From contig JAGMWG010000003.1 in NCBI GenBank assembly GCA_020744225.1, forward strand, positions 1,364,001 through 1,428,000: a stretch of 64,000 nucleotides of DNA, given 5' to 3'. The notes beneath the pieces are model-generated. The model was given only the letters and a program-made list of their open reading frames with translations. It was not told the origin of the DNA and did no database searches. The position numbers and the translations under genes are program-made. The first letter of the stretch is position 1. Each line of letters begins with the position of its first letter. This DNA comes from Paraphoma chrysanthemicola (lineage: Eukaryota; Ascomycota; Dothideomycetes; Pleosporales; Phaeosphaeriaceae). Below, in pieces: positions 34,477 through 45,374 of the stretch.

Positions 34477-35636
34477 ATGACCAACGTCGACAAAAAGACG
34501 GTGCTCGTCATTGGTGGCGGCGCTGTTGGGGCGATTGCTGCTCTCAATCTTGAAAGCGGCGGCTTTGCAGAGGTCACGATGGTGCTTAGATCGAACTTCC
34601 AGGCTGTGAATGAAAAGGGGTATAACTTTGAGAGCTGCGATCATGGCTCTGTCAAATCATGGCGTCCGAGCATCGGTCAGTCTCTAGTCAGAATGCAGTG
34701 AAATGCAGAGCTCACAGATGCAGTTCGAAACACAATCCCAAATATTATCGAAGAAGGATCCAAAACCTACGACTATATCCTGCTGGCCACCAAGAACGTC
34801 CCAGATGTCTCGCCTACCGTCATCGACCTCATCGCCCCAGCTCTTCCCAAGGACAACACACACACGACTATCGTCCTTCTGCAGAACGGTCTCAACATCG
34901 AAAAACCCTTCCTAGCCTCCCACCCACGCACTCCCGTCCTCTCAGGTGTGTCTCTCATCGGCAGCGCAGAGCCCTCTCCCGGCCAAATCGTGCACGACGA
35001 GCCCGACAAACTCTTCATCGGCGCCTTTAGAAACTCCAACATTGAGGCATCCATTGCTCAAGACCGCGCAAAGGAATTTGTCCAAATCTACTCCGCTGGC
35101 GGGAAGACGCAGTGCACGTACTCGCCCAACGTGCTACACGATCGCTGGAAGAAACTCGTGTACAATGCGTGCTTGAATCCGATTTGCGCAATCACGGGAC
35201 TCGATACGGGTCGTATTCGCCTTGCTGATGGCGCGCTGGACGGCCTGGTCAGACCTGCTATGCGCGAGATTATTGCGGCTGCCAAAGCTGCTGCGGGCGT
35301 GGAGCTTGCGGATGATATTGTGGAGTGGACGATTGAGATGGATCCGTTGGAGAGCTATTTGAAGCCGAGTATGCAGCAGGATTTGGAGAAGGTATGTTTT
35401 TCTGCCATTAAAATTGTGACAGACTGTGGCGAGGAGATAATGAAAGTGAGTGCTGACGTGTTTGGTAGGGTAACTTCATCGAGTTTGAAAATTTGCTGGG
35501 CGAGCCGTTGAGGGAGGGGAAGAAGGCGGGTGTGCAGATGCCTACGCTGGAGGTGCTATATCAGCTTGCAAGAGCCATACAGTGGCGGAACAAGGAGGGT
35601 AAGGGAATGGTGGAAGTGCCGAGGAAGAGTGTTTGA
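34477..35636 (+). CDS. Ketopantoate reductase-like (ApbA/PanE) oxidoreductase, copy 2
   Basis: Exons 34477-34675, 34718-35391 and 35469-35636, 346 residues. Rossmann motif VLVIGGGAVGAIAALNLESG at the N-terminus, then YDYILLATKNVPDV, TIVLLQNGLNIEKPF, and the active-site stretch DRWKKLVYNACLNPICAITG with the Lys and Asn of the PanE family. The C-terminal block RPAMREIIAAAKAAAGVEL and a final exon with GVQMPTLEVLYQLARAIQWR complete the fold. It is clearly diverged from copy 1 at 15225-16196 (different length, three exons against one), so the two are old paralogs rather than a recent duplication. Substrate unknown. Confidence 0.87.
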
Positions 35637-35736
35637 TTGTCAGATTTAAATTCGATTTCATGGCCGTGAAGATACAGACTAAGCTTAACAACCGCACTCT
35701 CAGCATCACTATATATCTTCCTTCTTAGTTATTCCT

Positions 35737-37775
35737 CTATAATACCTCCAACCCCGCGTGACTAACGAACCACGTCCCGTTGCCCGTGTCCACGGTCAAG
35801 TTACTCTGCACCGTCTTTCCAAGCTTCAAACTACCACTCTCAACGACACCCCCACCAACAGGCCGCTGCAGCTTGTTCGCGCCACTCTTGACCGTGAAGT
35901 TCGCAATAGGAATCTCCCACGAATTGCGCGTCAAGGCCGTCGGCAAGCCAAAGAAATTCGCCTGCACCTCATCGTGTGTGAAATGCAGCTCAAAATAGCC
36001 GCGATAGTACAGGTCCTGCCACTGCAGCTCGTCGTTAGCAGACGTGATGATGTGCGAGTAGTTGTTTGCCGTGGCGAGGGAGATGTTGGCGCCATATGGA
36101 CACGGCGATGTGACGGCTGAGCCCGCGAACTCGACGCCGATGCTGCCATCGCCAGTACTGGAGTTGTAGTTCTTCTCGTCAAGCCAGACGAGGTCGCTGA
36201 CCCACGAGGCGTGGCTGTCGCCGGCGATGAAGATGTTGTTGTTGATGTTGTTGGTGTACAGGTGGTTGAGTGTGCGGTTCTTGTTGGCTAGGTAGCCGTC
36301 CCAGGCGTCGTAGTTCAATGGATTCTCGTCGCCATATGCTGCTGATTGATTGAGGCGCGAGAAGATGATTTGCGAGCCGACGATGCGCCATGTTGCGCCG
36401 CGCTTGTCGGACTTACTAAGGCTGTTGTAGAACCAGTTCTCCTGGCGTGAGCCCATTATAGAGCGTCCAGCGTCGTTGGCGATGTCGTGCACGTAGTCGG
36501 TGTTCCAGTATAGGTCTGTAATAGATCTGTCGTATTGGCGTGTGTCGAGCATGATCAGGTCAACAAGCTTGCCGATGGAGAAGGACCGCCAGATGCGGAG
36601 GTTGTCATCCATGTCGACTTGCCTAATAGGCATCCACTCAAAGTATGCGCGAACTGCGTTCATCTTGCGCTGGTCAACTGAGACGCCGCCGTCGCGAAGG
36701 AAGGAGTTCTCTGTGTTGTTGAGCTCGGAGCTGTCAGACTTGTCAGCTTCCATTCAAGTAGCAAGAGATTTGCGAAACATACGATCCATCACGGTAGGTA
36801 TTGTCAGCAACCTCATGGTCGTCCCACACCGGGATCCAGGGAAATTGCTGGTGGCTAGCAACGAGATCCAAGTCAGTACGGTATGTCGCGATTCGGCGGC
36901 GGTAGTCGTAGAGAGTATAAATCTCGTGATCGGGCTGCGGGATGCGCCCGAGAGAGTTGCCCCAACCATAGTCTCCGTTCTTGTACTCGTAGATGTAATC
37001 GCCTAGATGGATCACGTAGTCAACGGAGTCCTGCAAGACTTGATTAGCTTCGGCTCCTGATCAAGCTGGCGAAACTGTACATACTTTTCGGACCGGGTTA
37101 CCGTAAGCATTAAAAAATCCGAATGGGTAGTTTGCGCAACTATATACGGCAAGGCTGACTTTAGTGATGTCATCATCAGCATTTGGCGAAGTCTTCGTGC
37201 GTCCAATTGGACTCGTATTATTGCTATTGCAGACATTGAATTGATAGTAGTACGTGCTGTACGCTTTCAGATTCTTTGCTTCAACCTTTAACTATGTCAG
37301 TCGTACTTTTTGTGTGTACGTGCGAGATATTCCTTACCTTGACTGTGAAGTCAACATCAGAGCTGGTGTACACCTTGCCGGAGTCTACTATCGTAGAAAG
37401 GTCCTTGTTCGAGGCGACTTTGTACTCAACGCATATTGGCGACTTGGAGACTTGGACGTATCCCTGATTGTCGTGATCATATAGAGGTACGTTGCCAGTT
37501 ACCGTCTTGTTAGACTGCGAGTTGTCGCTCTGTGGAGCCACACGAGTCCACAAGATAACGCTATTAGGGTATGGATCACCAGAAGCAACACCGTGCGTGA
37601 AGTTCAAGCTAGAAGCACTGTAACTGCTTGCAGGATCGTTCCTCTTGACGACCTTGTGAATGGAGATACCGAGCGCAGGATGGTGTTCGGAGGGCGATCG
37701 GTAGTTGATGTTTTTTGACCAGCTAGCGCTAGCTACAGCCGCCGTCGAAAGCAACGAGATGAACTGAAGCTTCAT
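35737..37775 (-). CDS. PhoD-type alkaline phosphatase/phosphodiesterase, secreted
   Basis: Metallophosphoesterase of the PhoD family, predicted to release phosphate outside the cell. Minus-strand exons 37775-37338, 37285-37085, 37030-36783 and 36730-35737, 626 residues. Signal peptide MKLQFISLLSTAAVASASW, an N-terminal FN3-like PhoD domain with FTHGVASGDPYPNSVILWTR, then the metal-site blocks VIHLGDYIYEY and WIPVWDDHEVADNTYRDGS, and later NNIFIAGDSHASWVSDLVW. The last intron was placed so that DNTYRDGSSELNNTENSFL is continuous. The three introns are 52-54 bases. Phosphate-starvation control is usual for such genes but no site was identified. Confidence 0.92.
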
Positions 37776-39166
37776 CCTGACTGTAATATCCAATGACGGA
37801 GATGGGATTGTCAATTGCTTTGTTGAACCAAAGTTCCGGTTCTTTGGGCTTTTTGTACGTCTGACATGAGAGCCATTCTTGGGCTGACTGGATAGCTATG
37901 AGTTCCACATTTGACATTCGGTAAGCTCGCTGCGTCATGACTGCAGGAACGCAGTTTCTGGGTAACATCGTTCCAATCAGATGTTGCGATAGTGGCATGC
38001 GCAGGCCTCGTTGCGTCGAGGCGGGACGGAGAACCCAGCTTTGTTCGGGAGAACCACTACAAATTGGCAAAGCTCAAAATGTAAACCTGGCACTCGTCGT
38101 CACTAGCAACGTTGACGGTAATCCTATTCGCTGTTGCTATCGCGCATACTGTGCTACAAGTCGAGCGCGGGATAATACATGGCGACACTGCCATGTGCTC
38201 GATCCAGCAGATGTCATTGGCGGGGAGAAGTGGAGAAAATCACTTGTTGTGGATACCGAAGAAGCTTGACAATGCTTCGCGTGCTTACTTGTATGGATGC
38301 AGAAGGTGCATACGGCCTTTATGTGTACGTACCAAGGTAGGAGGAGGAGATGACGGAGCCTGGCTGTCAGTGGTCCAAGCGAAGTGTACAGCAGTTGGGC
38401 CCGCAGAAACCACGTGCATTTATCCACGCTAAGTTGCATCTGAACTCAGGTCTCGCTCTCTTATGCAAATCACGTGGGATTTCACACTCGGTCTTCCATC
38501 CTTTCCCTCTTGCCTGACATATAGGTGCTGCCGGTCCCAACGCGCGGAGAATCCTTGTTGTCTAACAAGCCAATTGGAAATGACATCTCGTGCTTTCAAA
38601 TCCAGGATGACATGAGTAGCATACGACTCCTTGGGACGAAGTATCTCTGGTGAAACCGTATCGACGCCTCATAACTTAATGCTTCGAAGACCACGTGCAA
38701 GACTTGCATTCAAAGCGCTTCCATACCTGCTTGTAACTCACCTGGGATAAGCCATCGCCTCCGCTCAGGATCAGTCTGAGCACCCTTAGCCTGCGCTGCA
38801 TTTCAACATATTGCGAAGGTTCTGCCAACACCGACCCTGTCGCTTTGTACAGTTGTGCTGCATAAGCTTGCCGCTGTTGATGATGTCAATGACACATTTC
38901 AAAGCTCAGTGTGGTACTAGGTACCTTCGCTATCCTGAACGGCAGCGTTGTCGTGACCTATCACGAATGGAGCTAAATTACATCCTCGCTGGATTGCTCC
39001 CAAACACGGAATTCCCTTACGACATCTGCTTCTTCAACTACTACTCCTTCTCAATTTGCTACCACTGCGGGACCGGATTAATTACTGAGGATGATAGTAT
39101 GCGATTCGTATGCACACCAATGGCCTCGAAGACCTTACCTCGAAGTTGCTGTTGATATCTGATGAG
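37776..39166. other. Gene-poor stretch
   Basis: Upstream region of the phosphatase gene and 1 kb of DNA with no supported gene. A frame at 38811-39155 may belong to the relic listed next but shows no motif. Confidence 0.4.
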
Positions 39167-39560
39167 TCGAGAGAGGAGGAGCGCATTTTCATAGAAGATC
39201 TTTCCATCAACGATATTACAATACACTCGATACTTTGCAAAATCTTTCGCAGGAGGTTCGCAATGGCGTCATCTTCCGACACCTGCGACGAAGCATGTGT
39301 GAAGCTGCAGATACCAAACTTCAAGTTTTGTGCGTTTCCCTCGATCGTCTAGTACGAAACTTTCTCTCACATGCTACGACAGCTATCTGTAAGCTCTATG
39401 CAACTTTGTCGCTGGCGGCTGAGATTAATGATGTAAGTTTGGGAGGCGTGTAGGAAAAGCAGGCATTAAGGTGGATAACGGATGGCCTAAAAGTGTCCCA
39501 AGCGCTTCCATCTATCTATCACCGGCTTCTTTTGGATGGTGAAGATTACAGAAAAAAGGT
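39167..39560 (+). pseudogene. Probable gene fragment or relic, unrecognised
   Basis: A plus-strand frame from about 39167 to 39432 reads as a good helical protein (for example RNGVIFRHLRRSMCEAADTK and LAAEIND). After a 30-base gap bounded by GTAAGT and GCAG (39433-39462) it resumes as ALRWITDGLKVSQALPSIYH to a GT-type boundary near 39560. A second protein-like frame at 39110-39220 lies one base out of phase with it. There is no start codon in the main frame and no family I recognise, so this is either a gene whose 5' exons I cannot place or a decayed one. Confidence 0.3.
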
Positions 39561-40180
39561 ATTTGTGTAGTCTTCAGCATTGGGGGATAAAAGCAAAGAG
39601 AACAGCATTGTGACCTGGCAATTATGAAATTAGATCAGATTTCACGATCAAGCATCTCCACTAGTCCAGATAAAGTAAATTATGGGGGTGGGGTCGGCTT
39701 AATGTAGCTTAATCTCGACTTCCCAAGGATCGGCCCCATCCTCCACCACCCATCAACATCACACCTCGTCTCTGCGTGCTCAGAACATTCCACCTGGTCA
39801 TGTGTACCCAGTCGTCGTACTCGTACCAGGTTTTGCGCGCTGTCGGCTCCAGAGCAATGTACCCCGGACCGCTTCGCCGCCACTAGTGCCCTGAAGTACC
39901 GGCGGCTCTATCGTGGCCACATATAGATTGATTAAGGACGGCGGTCACGCTACACAAATGGGTGCGTACACGGTGAGCTGGGGTAAGTGCCCAGGCTGGA
40001 ACTTGGGGTTCCTGGATATTGGGACCAGGGCTTAGAACGGGTTGTGTGCTCCGTGTTTCTACTGGGATTGAGGTGGTGGTTTATATACTGTCAAGTCATT
40101 CCCTTGGTATCAGTATTTGTCGCTTCCTTCTAGTGCTTAGGGTTTTCTATCTTGGTACAGTTTCTTCGACAAAGCTTAAG
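39561..40180. other. Upstream region of the GH131 gene
   Basis: No gene supported. A possible continuation of the relic reaches about 39700. Confidence 0.4.
40079..40088 (+). promoter_or_regulatory. TATA-like element of the GH131 gene
   Basis: GTTTATATAC about 95 bases upstream of the ATG at 40181; spacing suits a core promoter of a regulated secreted enzyme. Confidence 0.45.
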
Positions 40181-41079
40181 ATGTTTGGCAAGGCTACTAT
40201 CCTGAGCGCACTGCTCAGTGCCGTGTCTGCAGGTTCGATTACCATCTGCCTACTTCATCGACCACATTACTGATTACCAGTAGGCACGATTCTCTGGGAT
40301 GGCCGCTTCAACGAAATGACATCGTCTGCCGACCTCGAGAAGTGGTCATGGGCAAACCAAGTCGGAAACTACCAGTATTATATTCATGGATCCGGGGCGG
40401 TCTCTAAATACGTCAACCTTTCGCCATCGTACAAGAATCCTGCCGACACGGGTTCCAAGCAAGGCGCCAAGATCACCATTGACAATACCGCTAAGTGGAA
40501 CTCTGTATGTGTCTCGCAAAACAACACAATATATGATGCATACTAATTTGACGTTCCCAGGACATGTGGCGCACCGAACTCATCCCGCAAACCAAAGCCG
40601 CCATCAACAAAGGCACCGTGTACTACCACTTCTCTATCAAGCGCAGCACAACCAACGTCCCGAGCGCAACCAACGAGCACCAGATCTGCTTCTTCGAGTC
40701 CCACTTCACCGAGCTCAAGTATGGCTGGGTCAACGGCGAGTCCGGCACCTCCAACACCAACCTGCAGTGGATGGTCGGCGGGCAAAGCAAATGGAAGGTC
40801 GAGCTCAAGGCCGACGAGTGGCACAATGTTGCGTACGAGATCAACTTTTCGTCGAACCAGGTCACGTTCTGGCACTCGACGGGCAATTCCTCGCTGGTCA
40901 AGACTGCTGGTCCGTTCAGCGTTAGCACGTCGAGCAATGGCGCGGATTGGCATTTGGGCGTGCTTAGGTTGCCAAGGCAAGGGAATGATGGCACGGGTGC
41001 TGAGGATTGGTATTTCAGTGGAACGTATGTTGAGAGCGGGACGTTGACGACGTCGGTGGTGAGCCCGGCGGCAAAATAG
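40181..41079 (+). CDS. Secreted GH131 beta-glucanase
   Basis: Glycoside hydrolase family 131, fungal enzymes with broad activity on beta-1,3-, beta-1,6- and beta-1,4-glucans; acts on plant or fungal wall glucan outside the cell. Exons 40181-40232, 40284-40504 and 40561-41079, 263 residues. Signal peptide MFGKATILSALLSAVSA, directly followed by GTILWDGRFNEM, the usual mature start of the family. Further blocks: WANQVGNYQYYIHGSG, MWRTELIPQTKA, YYHFSIKRSTTN, HQICFFESHFTELKYGW and FWHSTGNSSL. The second join restores AKWNSDMWRTEL. No carbohydrate-binding module is attached. Confidence 0.88.
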
Positions 41080-41253
41080 GTCCAAGATATCTGGGAAAGG
41101 ATGATTGAGCGTCTATGGAAGGGGAAGTGCATTCTTGTACATAGCTCATAGGAGGGATCTCGGGCATTGTAACCCAATATCAGGAAACTAAGAAAATCTG
41201 TGTGAGATGCTCAAGCAGGAATGAAGCTGCTATGCCCGCCAGTGCTGTTTATC

Positions 41254-42153
41254 TTAGAACCCTTCCTCGACAAACGTCCTTGCGAACTTCACCAAGGTCT
41301 CCATTCCACCCTTGAGAAATGGCAAGATCTTGCGAGTCACAAAGTAGTTAAAAGCCACGCGGTGTCTGAAACGCTTCTCATCAAAATTTCCGTTCCCAAA
41401 CCTGACCTTGAGATTATCGACCGAGTCGTAAGTCGGCATCTTGCGGCCTATCCGAGTGGAGGGGTCGAGTACGAGATCAAGTTCCCTGCACGCCGGCGCA
41501 TCGAGATCGCTTACAAACTGAATGTCCTTTCCGAGTATTCGCACCCAACGATAAGCCGTGGTGACCATTAGTGAGGGCCCAAACCGTTCACTATATCCCT
41601 CGATCTGAACACAGGCTTGGGCCAGAGGGGTCGTGAAACAGAACGTGTGGAGCGGTGCCAGCGAAATGTAAGCTCAGTCACTGAGGACCCGGACTACGAT
41701 TGAGGAAACTTGGTTGCGGCGATGTTTCCGGACACTGGCCAAGAAGTTTGCCAGTAGCTGCATAGATTGTAGGCCATTGGAGCCCAAGAATGTGATGGTG
41801 TTGTAGCAAGATATGAGTCTGCTCGTTTCCTGACGAAGCTGGCGGCAGACGTAACGGAGCTGGTTGGCGACGATGTGTTTTTCTTGATTGACACGGACGC
41901 GGAAATCCAGAACTCCAGAATCGGCATCGAGCGAATGGATGTCCTGATCATTATTGATGACGATCAAGTTCAACTTGTTTGTGGCTTTGCCGTTGCCTCT
42001 GTTTTTCACAACGTCCTCGTGCTGCTTTGAATGCAGGCAGAGCCAGTCGACTCCATTTTCCTCGCGGTAGCGGACGCCATCGGTCTGCGTGAGACAATAT
42101 TCGTAGATCTAATTCCTAATCTCGCCAGGCAGTGTGAGTAGACCTGGTGTCAT
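41254..42153 (-). pseudogene. LPGEIRN-family paralog A, two in-frame stops
   Basis: Read in one minus-strand frame from ATG at 42153 to the stop at 41254, this copy aligns along its length with its neighbours: LPGEIRN at the start, YREENGVDWLCLH, KHIVANQLRYVCRQLRQETS, and a C-terminal part with FDEKRF and VKFARTFVEEGF. Two stops interrupt it: TAG at 42109-42111, inside the LPGEIRN(stop)IYEY motif, and TGA at 41674-41676. No acceptable intron removes either. I therefore call it a pseudogene. The family (short LPxE(I/L)RNxIY domain, common and expanded in Dothideomycetes, perhaps 2EXR/DUF7730-like) has no known biochemical role. Confidence 0.75.
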
Positions 42154-42337
42154 CGTGTCGGGTTGTTGCACGCCGCTGATTCTCGGTTGACTTTGCGGTA
42201 GGTGAATTGTTGGGGTTGACAAGATTGGTATGGTGACGGAAATGAAGCGGTTTCGATAGTACAGGGAAGTATGTATTAAATTAGAGGGCGCTGAATGCGA
42301 TAGTCGTGACTTCACCCACTTTCACTCTGAGCTCCGA

Positions 42338-43309
42338 CTACCTCGTCAATAGACTATGAACTGAGCAAGTCAAGCCATCTACATGTCCAAGGTCTTGCAA
42401 TGTAGAGGCAATTATATCTGTAGCCGCGCAATTGGCCCTGAAAGCTGCCTCGTCGAAGGTTTCTTCCCCAGGAAACCATTTCACGCAGGTCGGTAGTGGC
42501 CGGCCACCTTCACCTGCCATCTCGGCTAAAGCTCTTTGTGCGTCGATATTGCTAGAAAAATTCTCCACGAAAGATTTATTTCCCCGCCCGTTGTATTGGA
42601 GCATGAGCGGGGTGCCCAGAAAGGTGCCGTTTTGGACCAAGCTGCAGGAGCTGTAGATGTGGATGGCTAATTTAAAATACATTTGCTCCATCCGACGCCA
42701 ATGACTGAAGCGTTTCTCGCATTTGTCTTCAGATTCGCCATTGTAGAGGTTTTCGTCGTGAGTGGACTCGTCCACGGATTTGTCTTGAGAGTGATCTTGC
42801 CTAACCACCAGCCTCCTCAACCATGTCCTTTGCGTATGGCTGAGGCTCTTGAGAAAATTAAGCACACTTTCTAAAGAGCAGAAGTCGTATATGTCGTTGC
42901 AACGTAAGCCCAAGCCCTGAGCCTCGTCGCGCAACTGGCGATTGACGAACTGAAGCTGGTTAGCGACAATGTAGCGCGTGTTACAAGCACGGACTCGCGC
43001 ATCAGACTCGATCTTGTGTGCTCGGAACAGTGGTTCTTTGTGCTTTCCGGTATTGAGCTTGCGTCGCTTGAGTATATGGGAATCTTTGTCGATCTCTTGG
43101 TTGCTCTCTACGACAGCGGTGGCACTACCTGGTATGTCTTCTGCCACAGGTAAGGTCTGCACATCCCCGTTATGTTTGCACAAGCAGGGCCACGCAATGC
43201 CATTCTTATCTTCTCGATGACTAATGCCTCTTTCCTCGGACAAGCTATAGGCATAAATGCGGTTGCGGAGTTCGCCCGGTAGAAGTAAAAGTGGCGATAC
43301 TTGCTCCAT
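42338..43309 (-). CDS. LPGELRN-family paralog B, intact
   Basis: The only copy of the five that reads through. 323 residues from ATG at 43309; the frame stays open upstream to 43588 but those codons are unlike the paralogs, which all start just before the LPGE motif. Seen: LLLLPGELRNRIYAYSLSEE, HREDKNGIAWPCL, a basic linker (ILKRRKLNTGKHK), the core YIVANQLQFVNRQLRDEAQG, LGLRCNDIYDF, an acidic insert and the C-terminal CVKWFPGEETFDEAAFRANC. No signal peptide or membrane span. Role unknown. It may be a substrate-recognition or scaffold protein, since related short N-terminal motifs are sometimes annotated as F-box-like, but this is a guess. Confidence 0.75.
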   Translation of the reverse strand: MEQVSPLLLLPGELRNRIYAYSLSEERGISHREDKNGIAWPCLCKHNGDVQTLPVAEDIPGSATAVVESNQEIDKDSHILKRRKLNTGKHKEPLFRAHKIESDARVRACNTRYIVANQLQFVNRQLRDEAQGLGLRCNDIYDFCSLESVLNFLKSLSHTQRTWLRRLVVRQDHSQDKSVDESTHDENLYNGESEDKCEKRFSHWRRMEQMYFKLAIHIYSSCSLVQNGTFLGTPLMLQYNGRGNKSFVENFSSNIDAQRALAEMAGEGGRPLPTCVKWFPGEETFDEAAFRANCAATDIIASTLQDLGHVDGLTCSVHSLLTR

Positions 43310-43977
43310 AATGATTGTCGCGTGATGTGGAAGCGGTAGTAGTTTGTTTTGTCGCGAATAAGCAGCGGGGTTGTGTGAAAATGCAGATGAGGTTGAAATG
43401 CTAGCGCGGGTGCAGGGCGCGGGATTGTGAGCAAGCAAGGTAAGAGCGATCCTAACCCTCACCTTACCCCGCCGAGAGTTTGCAAACGCTCTGGGGCATA
43501 GAGCAGGACTTGGATGCAGGCGCCTTAAAACGCGGCCTCTATGGCTTTGAAATTTGCATATTCTCGTTGGTATACCTTCGTTCATCAATTCACAACTTCC
43601 CAGACGTTCAGAGCATGTCAGGTTTCCAAGTACTGTGAGACGAGGGGATAGCTCTCGTTCACACTTCTATTCATGCTGCATGTAAATATGACACCTAGTT
43701 CGCTGCCAGCTACGAAACACCTCATCACCTCACAAGAGCTAGTCATGTAACGGTCCTGAGGTAAGACATGAGTAGTGACAGAGCGACGGACGGATACTGT
43801 GTCATCAGCTCATGGCATTCAAATTCTTTGTTAGGCGTGCATAGGATCTTTCTTTCGAACCTCAAGCCGCCCCATCCTGTCCTCTTGCTTTGCCAGGCTC
43901 TTTCCATTCCTAGAAAGCGTCCTGGATCCCACGCCATGATCGCATACTTTACGCATGAAGCTGGATCTGTGCAGTCT

Positions 43978-44953
43978 TCATACGCCAAATAGATACCACT
44001 CCCTCGCAATCGTCACCAACTTTTCGATGTCGTAGTCTGGACCGCTTCTAAGAAACATGGCGAGCTCATCCTTTTCCGCACAATTCTTCCTGAAAATCGC
44101 TTCATCGAATGCCTCTTCTGCAGGGAACACCTTCATGCATGGTGGATATTGGAAGGCCTGTTTGAACTCCTGTTCGATCTCTTCAATCCAGTCCCTCAGG
44201 GCGCTTTGCATGAGGGCGTCGCTCGAGAACCGGTCGATGAAAGATAGGTTTCCACAACTACAGTACTGCATGGCAAGTGCAGACGCGAGAAAGTACTCGG
44301 TGCTGCTTTTTATGTCTGGGATGTGAACGTGTATGGCGAGGCGAGGGCAATCAGAGACGAGTTCTGTTAAAACAAGGTTGCTTCTCTTCACCTCTTCATC
44401 GCTCGCGCTGTCGCTTATGCTGTCGCTCATCGCTATCGGCTCGTTCGAGCTGGCTATGCGCTTGGTAAAAACAGATTCGTATTTCATCTTGATTGTTTCG
44501 AGCCATCGTCGCTGCTGCTTGGTAAGACTTACACATAGTTGTGTAACGTCATGAATCGAGCCGTTGAACATGTACAGAACATTGTACCGTAAGCCCAGTC
44601 CTTTGGTCTCAAAGCGTAGCTGGTGACTGACAAATGCCATCTGATTTGCAACGATGTAGAGATTGCCGCCAACGCGAACTCGCATATGCCTTGTTCCCGA
44701 TTTGGAATCGACTTGAACTTTTCGGAGCGATCCATTGTTGAGTTTGCGGTCGCTTTGCTCGGCCCCTTTTCTCGATAACCTCCTCGTTGGTATTAGCGAC
44801 AGACGTATTCGTTGTGCAATCATGTAAGCACAGCCATGAAACGCCATCTGCATCCTCGCGATAGCAGACGCCCTTTGGCTCTGATAATGCATATGCGTAG
44901 ACCCGGTTACGTACTTCGCCTGGTAGACGCAAGAAGGGTGATGTAGATTCCAT
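43978..44953 (-). pseudogene. LPGEVRN-family paralog C, frameshifted
   Basis: The N-terminus MESTSPFLRLPGEVRNRVYA through YREDADGVSWLCLHDC lies in one frame (from 44953). From about 44770 the family continues one base out, with NLYIVANQMAFVSHQLRFET, LGLRYNVLYMF and a C-terminus CMKVFPAEEAFDEAIFRKNC ending at 43978. The switch falls in a run of four A and four G on the minus strand (plus-strand 44763-44770); one base too many there explains it. No intron of credible length bridges the frames. It is either a pseudogene or an assembly error in the homopolymers. Confidence 0.7.
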
Positions 44954-45374
44954 TGGGGTGTTGTCTTGGATATCCCAACTCTGGTTTGGCAGTTGGTAGA
45001 ACTGAGAAGAGATAATGTGCGGGTGGAGTTGAGGGATGGCCGGAAGAGGTTCGTGCGAAGCCTAGGTGCTTGTTATCAATACTTACAGGCTACCTAGGTA
45101 GGCAAACGCAATCTGATTGACAAACGAAATTAGCGCGGGGCATGGGACTTTGGAGATCACCTGCTGCATACACCAGCTTCCAGCGCTTTCACTCAAGCTC
45201 ATGGGCAAAGCTTGGCGCAGCTTGCTAAAGATAGATACAAAGTGCATTAAGACCTACAAACCATTGGTAATTGCCATTCACTACCCCAATACCATTATTC
45301 TTTGCGGGTTGTGTAAGTTGATGCCTGCACCGACACGTGCTTCAATATCCACGACCACTTACATCCAGGATTCC

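Noticed and set aside
40543..41177. Minus-strand frames opposite GH131
   Set aside because: They overlap the secure GH131 exon and have antisense-type composition.
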